NCBI RefSeq assembly: GCF_000340215.1
Contig: NW_006921534.1
Span: forward strand, 1,917,053-1,981,052
Direction: 5' to 3'
Source of the DNA: Pseudocercospora fijiensis CIRAD86
Lineage: Eukaryota > Ascomycota > Dothideomycetes > Mycosphaerellales > Mycosphaerellaceae
DNA length: 64,000 nt
Shown: one piece after another, positions 44,414 through 56,313 of the stretch
Layout of the letters: each line of letters opens with the position of its first letter
How positions within the stretch are numbered: the stretch's first letter is position 1
Position numbers and translations under genes: made by a program
The notes under the pieces: model-generated
Told to the model about the DNA's origin: nothing
The model's input: the letters and a program-made list of their open reading frames with translations, nothing else
Database searches by the model: none

Positions 44414-45490
44414 CTGACACTGGCAATCTGGCACAGGCTGAGTGTATCTCGCTCAAATAAGTCCAGGAATTGCATAACAGCTGTCAGAGGTACGTATTTT
44501 CCTTTGTTTCTATCCCCCGGCTCGGAGGAGTAGCTGCGGCGACAGCTGGGCTGGAGAGAGCGATTGGGACAGCAGGACGAGAGGACTGCTTGGACAGTCA
44601 GAGGGTCAGACTGGGACAGAGATCAGGCACGAACAGGAGAGCTTCACAATGGTTGATAATGACAAATGACAAATGACAAATGACGAATGGATTATTGGTA
44701 TTGGTGAAGTCATCTTGCGCTTCTCGTTTCTCACGCTTGCCACACTGCTCGAGGGTGGCCACGAAGATTGCGGTATGATTACGCCTCCAGGTGGCATCCT
44801 CTGCCGCTTACTCCTTCGCGATGTATCAACGTGAACGCGGACCACAGCCACTACTCGATTGCATGGTTTGTGGTGCGGCGCCTTCGTTTCGACGCTGTTT
44901 TCACGCCGTTTGTTGGTGTTAATGTTGTGTGAAGCGATGAAACTCTCGGCATTATCCTGCCCTGCCACCTGTTCTTCGGAAAAACACGACACGATGGAGA
45001 TGGCGGTGCGTGTTAGTGCACGTGGTTGCACAAGGCTCGCGGCGATGGTTGAGCAAAAGAGATGGGTTGCGGTTACGAGCGCGTCGTCGCCGCCGTTCGG
45101 TGCAAAGGCTGGAGCAGTCGCGAATCCACGTTGATGTGTTGTTCGTCGCAGTCTCGCAGAGTAGAGTAGCGCCTGAAAGAAAACGCCCGTCGCCCGGGCC
45201 GTGCGCGCTTGATGGGGAATAGCACCCTGGCTCTGTGTCGGGATATAATAATGACCGTCTCGCCGCTCGCCGCGCGCGCTCTGGCAGCTCTGCCCACCGC
45301 CCACCCCACTCTGTCCCACCACTTTCGCGGTTGCTGCTTGCAAACGCAAACATTCACCAACAATCCACTAGCCCACTAGCTCCCCAGCCCACCAGCAATT
45401 TAGCCGCGCACAAGCGCCCCGGGGCTCGGGCCGCTGTGGAGTGTGAATCCATTATTGCGCTTGTGCAGTGCGTGTGCTTGGACGACAATA
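44414..45490. other. Intergenic region, no supported gene
   Basis: A 247-codon minus-strand frame at 44606-45349 has a low-complexity, random-looking translation and is not accepted. A short heptamer repeat lies at 44660-44687. The final 250 bp are C-rich, a likely leader for the next gene. Confidence 0.45.
44660..44687. repeat. Four-copy TGACAAA heptamer repeat
   Basis: Three exact TGACAAA units and one TGACGAA in tandem, 247 bp downstream of the BTB stop. No known role. Confidence 0.7.
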
Positions 45491-46375
45491 ATGGACTCGA
45501 CCTATCGTCCGACCAGTCCAGCACTGGGCAACCTGCCTGAATCACCAGATCTGAGTGGCTTGCGACCCCAGAGCCCCGATCTGTCCGCTGCACAACTGTC
45601 CCCGCCAGCCTACACCAACTTCGCCCAACACCAATTCAACCAGAGCCAACACACTGCCTATTCCGCACCCGCACCCGCACCCGCACCCGCACCCGCACCA
45701 CACTACGCATACCAGCCCACGTCGGTACCACAACCACAGCTCCCCTCCGGCTATTCGCAGCCCGACTCCCCATACCAACAAAATTTCTACCAGCCGCAAC
45801 CCATCCCGAACATGGCGCCGCGACGCGTCAAGAACGAGAGCGATGATGACGATTTCATGCCAGACGCACCCGCCACGACGAGAAGAACGCGAGGCATCAA
45901 GCAGGAAATGCCAACAAACGGACTGCCATCGTTCGGGCCCGCGCCTATGATCAAGAGTGAAGAGAACATCGACCCGACTTTGGGCTGCACACTCAAGACC
46001 TCCTTCCCCGTAGCGCGCATAAAACGCATTATGCAGGCAGATGAGGATATCGGCAAAGTAGCTCAAGTCACACCAACAGTCGTTAGTCGCGCGCTGGAGC
46101 TGTTCATGATCAAGCTCATCTCAGCAGCGGCGCACCAAGCACGTGGACCTGGAGATGCAGCCGGCTCCTCCAAGGCACCGAGACGCGTCTTGGCCCAGCA
46201 TCTGAAGAAGGCAGTTCTCGCGGATAAGAAGCTGGACTTCTTGGAGGATCATGTTTCAAAGGTGCCTGACGCTCCTTCCAAGTCATCGAAGAAGGATACC
46301 GGTAGCGATTCGGAGGATGTGAAGCCGGTCAAGAAGAAGGGAAAGAAGCGGAAGGAGTCTGGTGATGACATTTAG
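45491..46375 (+). CDS. BUR6: NC2-alpha transcription regulator (Bur6/DRAP1 homolog)
   Basis: 294 residues, single exon. The histone-fold core at about 170-245 (TSFPVARIKRIMQADEDIGK, then QVTPTVVSRALELFMIKL and RRVLAQHLKKAVLADKKLDF) is the NC2-alpha/DRAP1 signature; NC2-alpha pairs with NC2-beta and binds TATA-binding protein on promoters. The N-terminal 150 residues are a Pro/Gln/Tyr-rich tail with an (Ala-Pro) run coded by a CACCCG microsatellite near 45665-45700. The C terminus is Lys/Ser-rich, with KKKGKKRK as a probable nuclear signal. The start at 45491 is preferred; the frame opens 16 codons earlier but without support. The long N-terminal tail is longer than in yeast or human. Confidence 0.88.
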   Translation: MDSTYRPTSPALGNLPESPDLSGLRPQSPDLSAAQLSPPAYTNFAQHQFNQSQHTAYSAPAPAPAPAPAPHYAYQPTSVPQPQLPSGYSQPDSPYQQNFYQPQPIPNMAPRRVKNESDDDDFMPDAPATTRRTRGIKQEMPTNGLPSFGPAPMIKSEENIDPTLGCTLKTSFPVARIKRIMQADEDIGKVAQVTPTVVSRALELFMIKLISAAAHQARGPGDAAGSSKAPRRVLAQHLKKAVLADKKLDFLEDHVSKVPDAPSKSSKKDTGSDSEDVKPVKKKGKKRKESGDDI

Positions 46376-47238
46376 GAAGAGTTTCCAGCTTCCACAGAGC
46401 GGCTGCACCCCTCCACAGCAAGTCATCAAGTAACGAAGGCCAAGTTGCAAACCTTCGATGAATTCAGCATCGAAGCTACGCACATGACGAAATCCTCCAT
46501 TCAGAGGGCTCGCATGGGCATTAGTGACTGGATGCCCGATGGGCGGCTATCTCATGCCGCTTCTACTGCGAAGGCCAATGCAATCCACTTCATTCGAAAT
46601 GCTGCAGCCTTTGATGACACTTTATCGGTACCCATAACGAAGCACCCCAGTCATGGAAGAGGCCTCGTTCGATTATTGAGAAGCTGATGGAACGTGGATT
46701 TCTCTCACATTACCGAGCGATGACACAGGAGCGCGAAAAGACTCTCCCGAGCCTGAGCATCGCCCCCTTGGAAGTGCAGAATCTTCATCGCCGCACTTGG
46801 CTGGACATGAAGACTGAAGCAGTGCATTCCACTCCAATATCTATTACGCGAGAGGTGCGGATGATGCGCCTAGCTGGTATACGCCCGTGCTTTGCACGAG
46901 TCTTCGACAGTAGTGCCTCTGATCATCATATCCATATCGCCGGGCGTTCATTCATAGCATGATCTACGCTTCACGCATTCCGAGAGGCGGTGCGACTATG
47001 ACAGCTTGAAAGAGGAATTTCTTCGACATGGGAGTAGCCTATTATAGGCATGCTTACGCCCGCCGACCCCGCACAGCACAGCTCCAACCTCCACACCACA
47101 CGTGGGATTGGTATATAATAGTGCATCTAGCTCATAGCAACAATGGTATGCTATTTGAAACAGCAACGCAGTCTTAACCAAATTTTCTCACCTCATCCAT
47201 ACTACGCAAGACGCAACTGACTCACAGATCCCGACACC
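46376..47238. other. Intergenic region, no supported gene
   Basis: Short frames at 46445-46962 lack motifs. A TATA-like box lies at 47112-47118. Confidence 0.45.
47112..47118 (+). promoter_or_regulatory. TATA-like box
   Basis: TATATAA about 120 bp upstream of the dehydrogenase ATG at 47239. Confidence 0.45.
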
Positions 47239-49089
47239 ATGGCTACCCAAAAGAAAACCCTCGCAGACATCAAGAACAAAAAGCTCCTCCCCAATGCCGG
47301 TCTCATCAACGGCAAATGGACCACCACCTCCCTCTCAGGCTCCACCTTCGACGTTGTCGACCCAGCAACACTAGACGTCCTCACCACCCTCCCAGAAATG
47401 AGCATCCAAGAAACGCAACAGGCCATCGAAGCCGCCGCCACAGCCTTCAAGGACTATAAAAAAACCTCAGCGCGATCCCGTGCTCGCCTCCTACGAAAAT
47501 GGTCTGATCTCTGCCACGCCAACGCCGACGACCTCGCCCTGATCCTCACACTCGAAAACGGCAAAAGTCTCGTCGAAGCCAAAGGCGAAGTCATCTACGG
47601 CGCAAGTTTCCTCGAATGGTTCGCAACTCAAGCCGAAATGATTCATGGAGAAACTGTGCCCACTGCGAATTTGAACCAGAGAGTTGTCACGTTTAAACAG
47701 CCCGTGTAAGTCCGGAAGACAATATGCGTGAGGAAGGAATGGGAGTTGATGTTTGTGATATGGTATAGTGGTGTGGCAGCATGTCTAACCCCCTGGAATT
47801 TCCCCATCGCAATGATCACCCGGAAAGCCGCCGCCGCGCTCGCTGCGGGATGTACAACGGTTTGGAAACCCGCTGGCGAAACTCCCTTATCCGCAATCGC
47901 TCTCGCCGTCCTCGCAGAGGAGGCAGGATATCCCCAAGGCTGTATCAACCTCATCACCTCCCTAACAACCGTCGCAGAAGTCGGGGAAGAACTCTGTCGA
48001 AACTTGAAAGTCAAGAAACTCTCTTTCACCGGCAGTACGCGGGTGGGAAAACTCTTGATGAAACAATGTTCCGACTCCCTCAAAAAACTATCTTTGGAAT
48101 TAGGCGGAAATTCCCCTTTTATTGTTTTCGATGACGCGGATTTGAAGACTGCGGTTGATGCGGCGATTTTGGCCAAGTTTAGGAATTCGGGACAGACTTG
48201 TGTCACTGCGAATCGTAAGTCTCGAGTCGAGCCGAGACGATGGAAAGGACCCATCATTACTGACATTTTTTCTTGTTGTTAGGCATCTTCGTGCAATCCG
48301 GAATCTATGACGACTTCGCCACAGCTTTGACGGAGAAAATCAAAACGTTGAAAGTCGGGCCCGGGGTCGAAGAGGGTGTTTTCATCGGTCCGTTGACGCA
48401 TGAACGAGCCGTGGAGAAAGCTATGAGACATATCGAAGATGCGGAAAGTCATGGTGGGAAAGTCATATACGGGCACGTGTCCCATCCCTCCTCCTCCTCC
48501 CTCCCGCCTCCTTATTATTACTGATTTGTTGATAGTGGCAAACCCGACCCCTCAATCGGAAACGGAAAAGGCTACTTCCTCCAACCCACCGTCATCACCA
48601 ACATGCACACCAACATGTTGACGACTCGCGAGGAGACGTTTGCGCCCGTGGCGGCTTTGTATAAATTTGAGACTGAGGAAGAAGCGGTGTCTTTGGCGAA
48701 TGATTGTGATGTTGGCCTGGGAAGTTTTGTGTGTACGGGGAATTTGGCCAGGAGTTGGAGGGTTGCGGAGGAATTGGAGGTTGGGTGAGTACATGGATGA
48801 TTAATACTTATGGATGTGGAGGTGGAGGTGATGTAATTTTTTTTTTTGCTGATTTGTGGTTTGTTTTAGGATGGTTGGGGTTAATTTGGGGATGCTTAGT
48901 GCTTGTGAGAGTCCTTTTGGTGGGGTTAAGGGAAGTGGGTTTGGGAGGTGAGTGTTTATCTGCATATCTGCTTCTGGGTGGGAGACATGAGCTAATACTT
49001 ACTGTGTCTCCTCGTCTAGGGAGGGTGGGACTCAAGGAATCGATGAGTACCTTGTTGTCAAGTCGATGCTGATCAATGTAGCTAGCTAA
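47239..49089 (+). CDS. uga2: Succinate-semialdehyde dehydrogenase
   Basis: NAD(P)-dependent aldehyde dehydrogenase that finishes GABA breakdown by oxidising succinate semialdehyde to succinate. Six exons: 47239-47705, 47769-48214, 48283-48478, 48536-48784, 48870-48947 and 49020-49089 (501 aa); phases agree throughout, and only the third donor (GTCCCA at 48479) is weak. The oxyanion Asn166 in LTPWNFP, the general base Glu266 in LELGGN and the catalytic Cys300 in [10 protein letters not shown] are all present. [11 protein letters not shown] and the C-terminal [17 protein letters not shown] are typical of the SSADH (GabD) group. The N terminus lacks a clear presequence, so cytosolic. The symbol follows yeast UGA2. 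Other short-chain aldehydes could be substrates. Confidence 0.88.
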
Positions 49090-49535
49090 TTAGGACGATG
49101 GGACGTAATAGGTGATAACCTATTCAAAAACTCAGGGAGAACGTGCAACCTCGGGGTGCTGTATGTCGATCACGCAAAAGCGACAGTATGTCGAGCCGTC
49201 CGTCCAAAATTCAGCCGGAGATTTGATACATCATATCTGATACCGCAAAAAAAAAAAATCTACATTGAAAAGAAGATTGCTGCAAGCAAACCCAAAAATT
49301 TTCTTTCTATCGTTCAATCGTCATTTGTGCAAAAAATATGTACAGATCTTTCTTCGGGTCTCGTCATCGTCAAGATCTAGACCGTCACGAATCCTGCTTC
49401 TGCAAGAGATCTGGTTCCAAACATGGGGTATATACTGTGAAAGAGTTCCCCTGTCACTTCCTCCCACCTGAGAACAAAAGGCTCCGACACATGCCGAGCA
49501 AAAGAAGAGAATGGCTGGCTTTGCGTGCCTTTCGT
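49090..49535. other. Convergent intergenic region, no supported gene
   Basis: 3' UTRs of the dehydrogenase (plus) and the DUF1996 gene (minus). An A-run lies at about 49248-49258. Confidence 0.45.
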
Positions 49536-50978
49536 CTAATGGCCACGCTTGTGTCTGTGAATGTGTCGCATGGCGTGATTGTGGAAGGCGGCATCAGCAG
49601 TTGGAGCTGCTTCGCGCTTCTGGTAATCGGCAGTGACGGTGACATAAGCTGTCTCGTAGACAATGTTTTTCACAGCATTCTCGACATCCTCGTTGTATGA
49701 GCCATAGTTTCCATAAGATGCTGCGCCGTAGCCAGTAGCGGAAGCGGAATCGACAGCGGAAGTGCTGCTCGCGCCATAGTATGTGGCCATAGTCGTTGAT
49801 GGCTTAGCCTCAGATTCAGAGCTGGAGCTGGATTCATAAGTTGGTGGCGAAGAGTTTGAACCAGAGCCAGAGCTTCCGCTGGCGGCGGAGCATGTATCGG
49901 TGCACACGCCAAGAGCAGCGATGGACATCTTTGGAGCCGGGCTTGTGGAGCTGATTGGGTTGCAGCCGGGGAGGAACTTTGTTGGGCCGCTGACATCTTC
50001 GTCGAAAGTGGTCTTGAGCTTGCAGTCGCTGCTCTTGGTGCTGAACTTCTTGAATGATGGGCATGTTCCGATATCCGCGTTTCCATAGTAGGGTGCTGGG
50101 CAGGACTTCATCAGCTCGGGGATAGCGCCGGATTCCCAGCCATTGAAGAAATCTGCGTGCCAGCCATATCCAGTCGGATCACCCTGAGCCAGGACAAACG
50201 AGTCCGGCTTGACCTGGTCCTTGACCTTGTGCAAGTCGAATTGGTTCTCAATGAAGATATGTGGGACGCGGATTGGGTGCGAGCTTGGACATGGGCCAGC
50301 CTGAACATCGCCCTCTGGGTAGCTGACATGTGCGCTTGGCTTGTTTTGGTCGAAATCTTCGCCGTTCCAGCAGTGTGGAAAGTGAATGGCGCCGTTGAAG
50401 CCAGGGTAGGCGTCGCAATCGCTGACGCCAGTCGGGAAACCGCCGTTCTCGCCCTTGTTCTGAGAACCGCTGCCGTGGCAGATCCATTCCGTGATGGTCT
50501 GGTGCTGAGTGTCGGAGTTGGCTGCGCGCAAGGTCTGATCACCAGCCACCATGCGGAAGCCTTTCGGGAACTCGAATGGATCGGCCTTCTTATCGGCATC
50601 ATTGCCGACATCTCTGTAGTAAAGCTTGTGGCCTGAGGTTGGGATACGGATATAGCCCGAGCCGTCGCTGGCCTCGGCGAAAAGTGCTGGATGCCAGTAG
50701 ACACTCTTGTCCGCAGCGTTGCCATCCCCGGCAGCGTTGGAGACAGTCGTGCAGTCGGAGTCTTGAAGGGAATCGTAAGTCATATCGGGGCTCATCTTGT
50801 TCGCACCAAAAATTTGGTGCACGTGAGCCGAGATGCCTCCAGGAGTGATGATCGAGTCCATGCGCTCAACGGCCGTGTCATCGCCGCCAGGCGTATACAT
50901 GACGAATTGAGCGCCCATGGCAGTGGAGGCCATTGCGGCCGTGAAAAATGTTGCTTTCATCATTGCGCTCTGCGCCAT
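49536..50978 (-). CDS. Secreted DUF1996-domain protein
   Basis: 480-residue single-exon protein. An N-terminal hydrophobic signal (about 1-22, after MAQSAMMK) is followed by a DUF1996 domain (about 30-285) with its typical start (RMDSIITPGGISAHVHQIFG), the SVYWHPALF and HFPHCWNG segments and WHADFFNGW. Several paired cysteines lie in the domain. A Cys-containing linker, a Ser/Thr/Tyr-rich low-complexity tail (about 345-430) and a dibasic site (QKREAA, near 452) suggest Kex2 processing; the protein ends in a His/Arg-rich stretch. DUF1996 proteins are secreted or wall-associated fungal proteins of unknown activity. No membrane anchor is seen. Confidence 0.9.
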   Translation of the reverse strand: MAQSAMMKATFFTAAMASTAMGAQFVMYTPGGDDTAVERMDSIITPGGISAHVHQIFGANKMSPDMTYDSLQDSDCTTVSNAAGDGNAADKSVYWHPALFAEASDGSGYIRIPTSGHKLYYRDVGNDADKKADPFEFPKGFRMVAGDQTLRAANSDTQHQTITEWICHGSGSQNKGENGGFPTGVSDCDAYPGFNGAIHFPHCWNGEDFDQNKPSAHVSYPEGDVQAGPCPSSHPIRVPHIFIENQFDLHKVKDQVKPDSFVLAQGDPTGYGWHADFFNGWESGAIPELMKSCPAPYYGNADIGTCPSFKKFSTKSSDCKLKTTFDEDVSGPTKFLPGCNPISSTSPAPKMSIAALGVCTDTCSAASGSSGSGSNSSPPTYESSSSSESEAKPSTTMATYYGASSTSAVDSASATGYGAASYGNYGSYNEDVENAVKNIVYETAYVTVTADYQKREAAPTADAAFHNHAMRHIHRHKRGH

Positions 50979-52618
50979 GTAGAGAGTTGTGATTGTTTTT
51001 GCTTCGAAGTTTCCGAAAGTTCAGGAGGTTCTGTTGCCTGCGTTACTTCGTGGTAAAGAGTGAATCAGAAGAGAATGTGTGGTGAATGGTATCAGAAAAA
51101 TGAGTGACTATCAGCAATGCCGATATTGAATATAGTGGCTTGCAGAACAGCGTGGGTGCGTGAGAATAAGAAGGCAAAAACAATGAACGTCTTCCAGGAC
51201 TCGAGAATAGAAGCGAGGACAAAGCAACAACGCTGAATGCCGTGGCGAGACCTGCCGCGCGCACAAAGCATGGCACATCAGATCCTTATAGGCCAAGACG
51301 CACTACGCGCGACAAAGATGCACTTGGCGACGCTCTTCGAATAGGGTGATGTGCGGGAGATTGGCGCATTTTGGCGTGAATGACGAGACAAATGCGTGGT
51401 TGAGGCAGAGCGGTTGTCCTCCTGCGCGAAAGTGGGGATTGAAGGAGGCTGATGCAGTTCGGTAGGCAGGACGAGGAGTCGGTCTCTGCTTCAGCGGGTG
51501 CATCGAAGTTTCATCAGACGGCCTGGGCAGCGGGTATGTCTATGGTTGGCTGGGTTGGGGCAATTCGAGGAGCCTGCAGACGCCATGCCGAGAAGTCGCC
51601 TCAGCACTAAGGCAAGGCACAGCCTTTCTGGGACGCGTGATTCGTCGTCAGCAGTCTGGTCCCTGAGAATGCATCGTGAAACCTCGGCCACGAGTCTGAG
51701 GGCGTGGATCCGCGTAGGATACGGGCTGCGGTATGACTTGTCGCGCAGTATATAGGGGTGTAGCTGAGCAGTCTGTTTCGGGATGCAACCTTCTGGCAAA
51801 TACTGTGCGGTGCTGAGCCCGCAATCAGCTGAAAAGGGCGCATCGGGAGGATGGAAGGTGTGAGCAGAAGCGAGCTGGGCACTGCTGCAGTCGAAAGAAT
51901 CTTTCGGTCCCCTTGACTGCCGCCCGATTGGCTCAGACTTCGCGCGCTCCACGTGTTTGCTTGGCGAACTTTTCAACCCTAACCTTGAATCTTCCCACGA
52001 GCCGGCCGGGTGGAGAGTCGGTCGAGACCTTTTTCTTCCTCAACATTCTTCATCTTCCAACGCGGAGCATGTTCGGACTACAATTCCATGACCACTGCAT
52101 TTGACAAGCACTTTTGTTCATGTAATCGCTTCCCTGGTGTCCACTGTAAGAGCCGAGCAGAATCAAAACCACGTGGCCATGCCGTGTCGAGGCTCGAGCA
52201 CGAAAACATCTCACGCACGACACACGCTGTGAAACGAAACGAATCGCTGCCGCTACGGGCCACGCTTCAGCCTTGCACAATCGAAGTCGTGCAACAACGA
52301 ACACGATGATCAGCCGTGAGGCAGATCCTAACGAAGCAGTTCTACATCGACTTGACCTTGAGATATCGCATCTGAGCGTCGATATGACACACGGATCGCA
52401 AGCTCGGAATGCTCGCTCTGCCGCCCATTCGCCGCCTTCTTCGCGTATGTCTTGCATGGTGACGTAGGAGCAGGTAGCAAGAGCCACAGGGACGAGCACA
52501 AAAGGCGATTCGAGTTAGATTGGGTCATATACATACAGCATATAGCCAACGATCCATCTTCTGATGAATGTGTCAATGGCACGCGTGACTGAGTGGAGCA
52601 TAAATTCCAATTCGAGCA
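50979..52618. other. Intergenic region, no supported gene
   Basis: 1.6 kb between two minus-strand genes, containing the DUF1996 promoter and the 3' UTR of the regulator. Frames up to 161 codons (51491-51976) have no recognisable motif. Confidence 0.45.
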
Positions 52619-54871
52619 CTATGATCCGGGGAAAAGGTGGATGCCTTGAGCATTCGGATCCCAGGTCAGCTGATCCCAGAGCATCCAGTCTAGATCCGCT
52701 GCGGCATTCGTCTCCGGTACGAGACCATGACTAGCGTAGCCCCAAGGCATCGCAGTTGCAGTGAGATAGTTGTCAATCGGGATGTCGTCCAAGGCATCAG
52801 AAGCAGGATCGAACGGGTTTACAGGCGTGTGCTTCGAAGCATCGCTGCTGCTTGCTCTGGAAGCTTGCTTTCGTTCGAATGCCTCCCGCAAATTCTCTAC
52901 AAACGGCCACGACCTGGCCATATTGTCTTTCCATTTCATGTTATTCCATGACTTCATCACGAGTCTCGCCAAGGCAACGTCGATCGAGCGCTTCCACGTC
53001 GTAAGTTCCGGGTGATGAGCGAAGACTTGGTCGACCTTCTGCCAAGCCTCTTCTGCATCTATCAATGTATCTTCTCTCTGCACTTCAGTCAAAAGCCAGA
53101 TAAGAGAGTCCCATTGGAAGAATGCTCGCATATGCCAATGGAATCTGCTCAAGTTACCATTGCCCATGATTGAAACATCCAGATCAAGCACTTTCAACCC
53201 GAGTTTGTAAATGTCTTTGCGTTCCTCTGCACTTGCTCCATCGATTTTCGCTCGTCCCACCCGGATCCGTAATCGAGCTGAGTTGATCGCACCTCGAGCC
53301 AAGCCGAGCGTGAGGCAATGTATGGGAATCGATATATCGCAGTATCGGATATACCTCTCTTCCATCATGTCCTCAAGTTCTTGTAGCGCATCATGGATCA
53401 GGGGAAGGTCCTTAGCCTCCCAGAGCTTAGACCAGTTGCCCAGGGCAGGCTTGATCTTTTGGTGAAACTTGCCTATTTCGCTGCGAGCCCGGCAGAAGAT
53501 CATGTCTGTAGCACCCTTCTTCTCAACTGGAGGCACTTCCATACCAGGCCATATGTCCTCGTCGTTGACATTTAGCGCTTGTTTTGTGTCCCAGGAGTCA
53601 GCCGAAATTGCAATGCCTGTGCCAGACAGTTGTCCAGAAAGACCATCCAGCGGCAGTAGTTGCCAAAATAAGCGGCGTCGCATCTGCACGTCAAAGGGTG
53701 ACAGTCCCATATCCTCGCCATCGCGATGCAAGCCCATTCTTTGCCCGATTCTGACTGCAATTCCTGTAAGTATCCAGAATGTGTGAGGGTCGTACTGGTT
53801 CCGAACCGATAAGAGCAAAAGCGTATAGGCTTGCAGAACAGCTAGCTCAGTAGTCCTTAGAAAGTGGACTGCTACTAGCGACTGTCTTGTGGCGTCATGG
53901 TATCTCTTCCGTAAAGTGTTCCAACATGATCCAAAAATCTCCTCGCACTCCGATGGTGGTGTGGATGCGATAGCAAAATGGTATATCGAAAAAACCAAGC
54001 ACTCTGTGACTTTCGACATCCCGCTCGGGTTGGTTGCTGCTCGTTGAATGATATCTTGAGTCGTAGGCTGATGGACGACTTTTATTATAGGCTCAACATT
54101 TCGCACGTAGAGCTTCCACAGCTTCATCGCCACATCGTAGGTAGGGTGAACGTTAATCAGACTCTGTATCGAGGTAGACGGACTGAAGAACGCTGCTGAA
54201 GCTGGATCGGCCGCTCCAGCAGAGTACGGGGCTTCGGTCTGCTCGTCATCGTCTGGGCCATCCTCATCCGATGATGGATGAAGTTCTTCGCCAAGCTTCC
54301 GCCAGATACCACTGTCGATGTACCTGGTCTTGCCTTCGCCTCGAAGCAGAATGGCTTCCTTGCTGCCGGTGACCGATCGGAATCCGAGCTCATCACCAGG
54401 ATTCCTGATGTCCCTGTTATCTTCAGTGTTCTTGGAGTGATTTGTTGTCGGGATAGCGTTGGCTTCTGTCGGCGATATTGAAGACTCTCCTTCCTTAGGC
54501 AGAATACCGTAGTCGATAAGCAGCTTCTCGTATTTGTCTAGTCTTTCCTGGAGATCATCAACTGGCTTTCGTTTCCGCTTCCTGGGTGGAGGCTCTTGGT
54601 AGAAGCATTCAAGACGGCCTTTCTTGCATGCGCCACATGGAGCAGGAACCTTGTCGCAGCGCACCTTTCTGCGAGCACAAGTCACACAGGTAAATGGCAT
54701 AAGCGGCCCCTGCTCGACTCCATTCTGCTGCGTTGGCGACACATGGCTGGCTGGTGCAATAGGTACCAGCTGTTTCGGTGCGGCGTGTTGTTGAGGCGAA
54801 GGTCCCACGTTGTTCATGCTGAGATCGACAGCTTTACCCGAGCCAAGAGCCTTGCGTGCTATCCTTGACAA
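52619..54871 (-). CDS. Zn(II)2Cys6 fungal transcription factor
   Basis: 750-residue single-exon regulator. The zinc cluster is canonical: Cys62, 65, 72, 79, 82 and 89 (C-x2-C-x6-C-x6-C-x2-C-x6-C), followed by a basic PPPRKRKRK linker and a short coiled coil (LQERLDKYEKLLIDYG, about 108-123). The fungal-specific regulatory (PF04082-type) domain spans about 255-560, with the typical LAVLQAYTLLLLSVRNQ and GIAVRIGQRMGLHRDG segments and RRRLFWQLLPLDG. Met19 is an alternative start. Nuclear, DNA-binding; targets cannot be inferred. It is flanked by a secreted-protein gene and a decayed amidase with no sign of a cluster. Confidence 0.92.
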   Translation of the reverse strand: MSRIARKALGSGKAVDLSMNNVGPSPQQHAAPKQLVPIAPASHVSPTQQNGVEQGPLMPFTCVTCARRKVRCDKVPAPCGACKKGRLECFYQEPPPRKRKRKPVDDLQERLDKYEKLLIDYGILPKEGESSISPTEANAIPTTNHSKNTEDNRDIRNPGDELGFRSVTGSKEAILLRGEGKTRYIDSGIWRKLGEELHPSSDEDGPDDDEQTEAPYSAGAADPASAAFFSPSTSIQSLINVHPTYDVAMKLWKLYVRNVEPIIKVVHQPTTQDIIQRAATNPSGMSKVTECLVFSIYHFAIASTPPSECEEIFGSCWNTLRKRYHDATRQSLVAVHFLRTTELAVLQAYTLLLLSVRNQYDPHTFWILTGIAVRIGQRMGLHRDGEDMGLSPFDVQMRRRLFWQLLPLDGLSGQLSGTGIAISADSWDTKQALNVNDEDIWPGMEVPPVEKKGATDMIFCRARSEIGKFHQKIKPALGNWSKLWEAKDLPLIHDALQELEDMMEERYIRYCDISIPIHCLTLGLARGAINSARLRIRVGRAKIDGASAEERKDIYKLGLKVLDLDVSIMGNGNLSRFHWHMRAFFQWDSLIWLLTEVQREDTLIDAEEAWQKVDQVFAHHPELTTWKRSIDVALARLVMKSWNNMKWKDNMARSWPFVENLREAFERKQASRASSSDASKHTPVNPFDPASDALDDIPIDNYLTATAMPWGYASHGLVPETNAAADLDWMLWDQLTWDPNAQGIHLFPGS

Positions 54872-56313
54872 ACGCTATCGGCAAGTCGGGTCGTCCATTC
54901 TACAGATTTACTGATGCTGAAGTGATAGAAGCTTAACAAGAGTCTGCGCAATGATTGCTACGAATGCACTCCCATGGCGTAGCATCAGGGATTCGGCTGT
55001 CGCGTTCGCGATGGGGGAAGGATGCAAGACAGATACTATACCAGAGTAGGATCATCCGTCGCTTGGTCATTCACTTCGGGGTCGGACCGATCCGCCAATG
55101 ACGGTCGCTCGAGCTTTCATGACCGCGTGCTCGTGACATCCAAGACACATATCTGCCTTCCCTTCCCCTCTCTCGCCTCTCGCGTTCTCACCTCGGGCGC
55201 GTCTCTGCACCCTCCGTCGAACGGTGCCGCGACCACCGGGGGCGACGACCTCGACGCTCGCAGATGCAGCCTGCGGTCGCCGCCGGGCCTAACCTCTAAC
55301 CTCATAGCGTTCCATCTCCTCCTCCCTCGACTGCAACGCGATCCCTCGATCCCCTATAACGACTTCCGCCTGCGACGCGGCCGTCCAGCGACGATGAAAT
55401 TTGGCACCGTACTATCAAGAGGTCGAAAATGCCGCAGCGAGGGCGCTAATTGCTGCAGCCGCTTCACTCCTAAGCCGTCCCAACCGACATGGACCTCTGC
55501 GATCGGAGCCTGTGGTCGAATGGCTCGACGATGTCGCATGCGACACGATGTCCGCAGTCTTGCAAAATTGGCCAATTCATACGCGCTCTCAGACATAGTT
55601 GTAATGCTCGCGGTCGGAGGCTCGAAACTCACGACCGTGAAGTAGCCTTCACGCCCATCACAGTGCCCATGGGCTATACGAGGAAAGATACCTCATAAGT
55701 ATTTTCCAACGGTCTGAGTCGAACAAAAGCATGGACAACCGCGATGAACTCACAAATCGTCTGAACAACGCCATTATTTACCTACAGGGCATCACTTCAC
55801 TGATCCCGTTGCAACGATCGAGGAATCAGTGCCAAATTTCCAGTCAGCATCGCTTGCATGTGAATTCCAATATGGGACGCGACTCCTGGCTGACTTCTAT
55901 GGAGGCTGCTATGACTATGCGAAAGGATCAATCACCGCCCCGAATCGACGGACCTTCGTCTCCACCGCTGCCCAACCTCTTATCAGCCGTCGTTCAAATA
56001 TTACCTTACCGCCGCTTTGTCAACAAAACCCACGGCTTTTGGCATACTGTAGACGGTAGCCAAGTTATAGCTTAAGGTGTCTATCGTTAAGAGCTATAGA
56101 AATGATATCGTTGGTACAGGCAATTCCGGTGCAGCTGACGTAGGAAGGTCGGCCAAAGTTGCAGCACGGCTCTCGTTTCGATTGTTGTGCAGGCCAGAGG
56201 GACCAGAGTTCTATGCAATGGCAATGGTCACTGCTTCGATCGAGGCATTCTTTTGACAAAGCTCAGAGGCGATGTCGCCCGACTCCTCGTGGGCCTATCG
56301 AAGGAGCCTTGCG
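54872..56313. other. Intergenic region, no supported gene
   Basis: A 207-codon plus-strand frame at 55022-55645 has a biased, random-looking Arg/Ser-rich translation and is not accepted. No repeat or RNA gene seen. Confidence 0.45.

Noticed and set aside
44606..45349. 247-codon minus-strand frame
   Set aside because: Low-complexity, His/Arg/Ser-rich translation from GC-skewed promoter DNA; several overlapping frames are equally open.
55022..55645. 207-codon plus-strand frame
   Set aside because: Arg/Ser-biased translation without motifs; typical of a chance open frame in GC-rich DNA.
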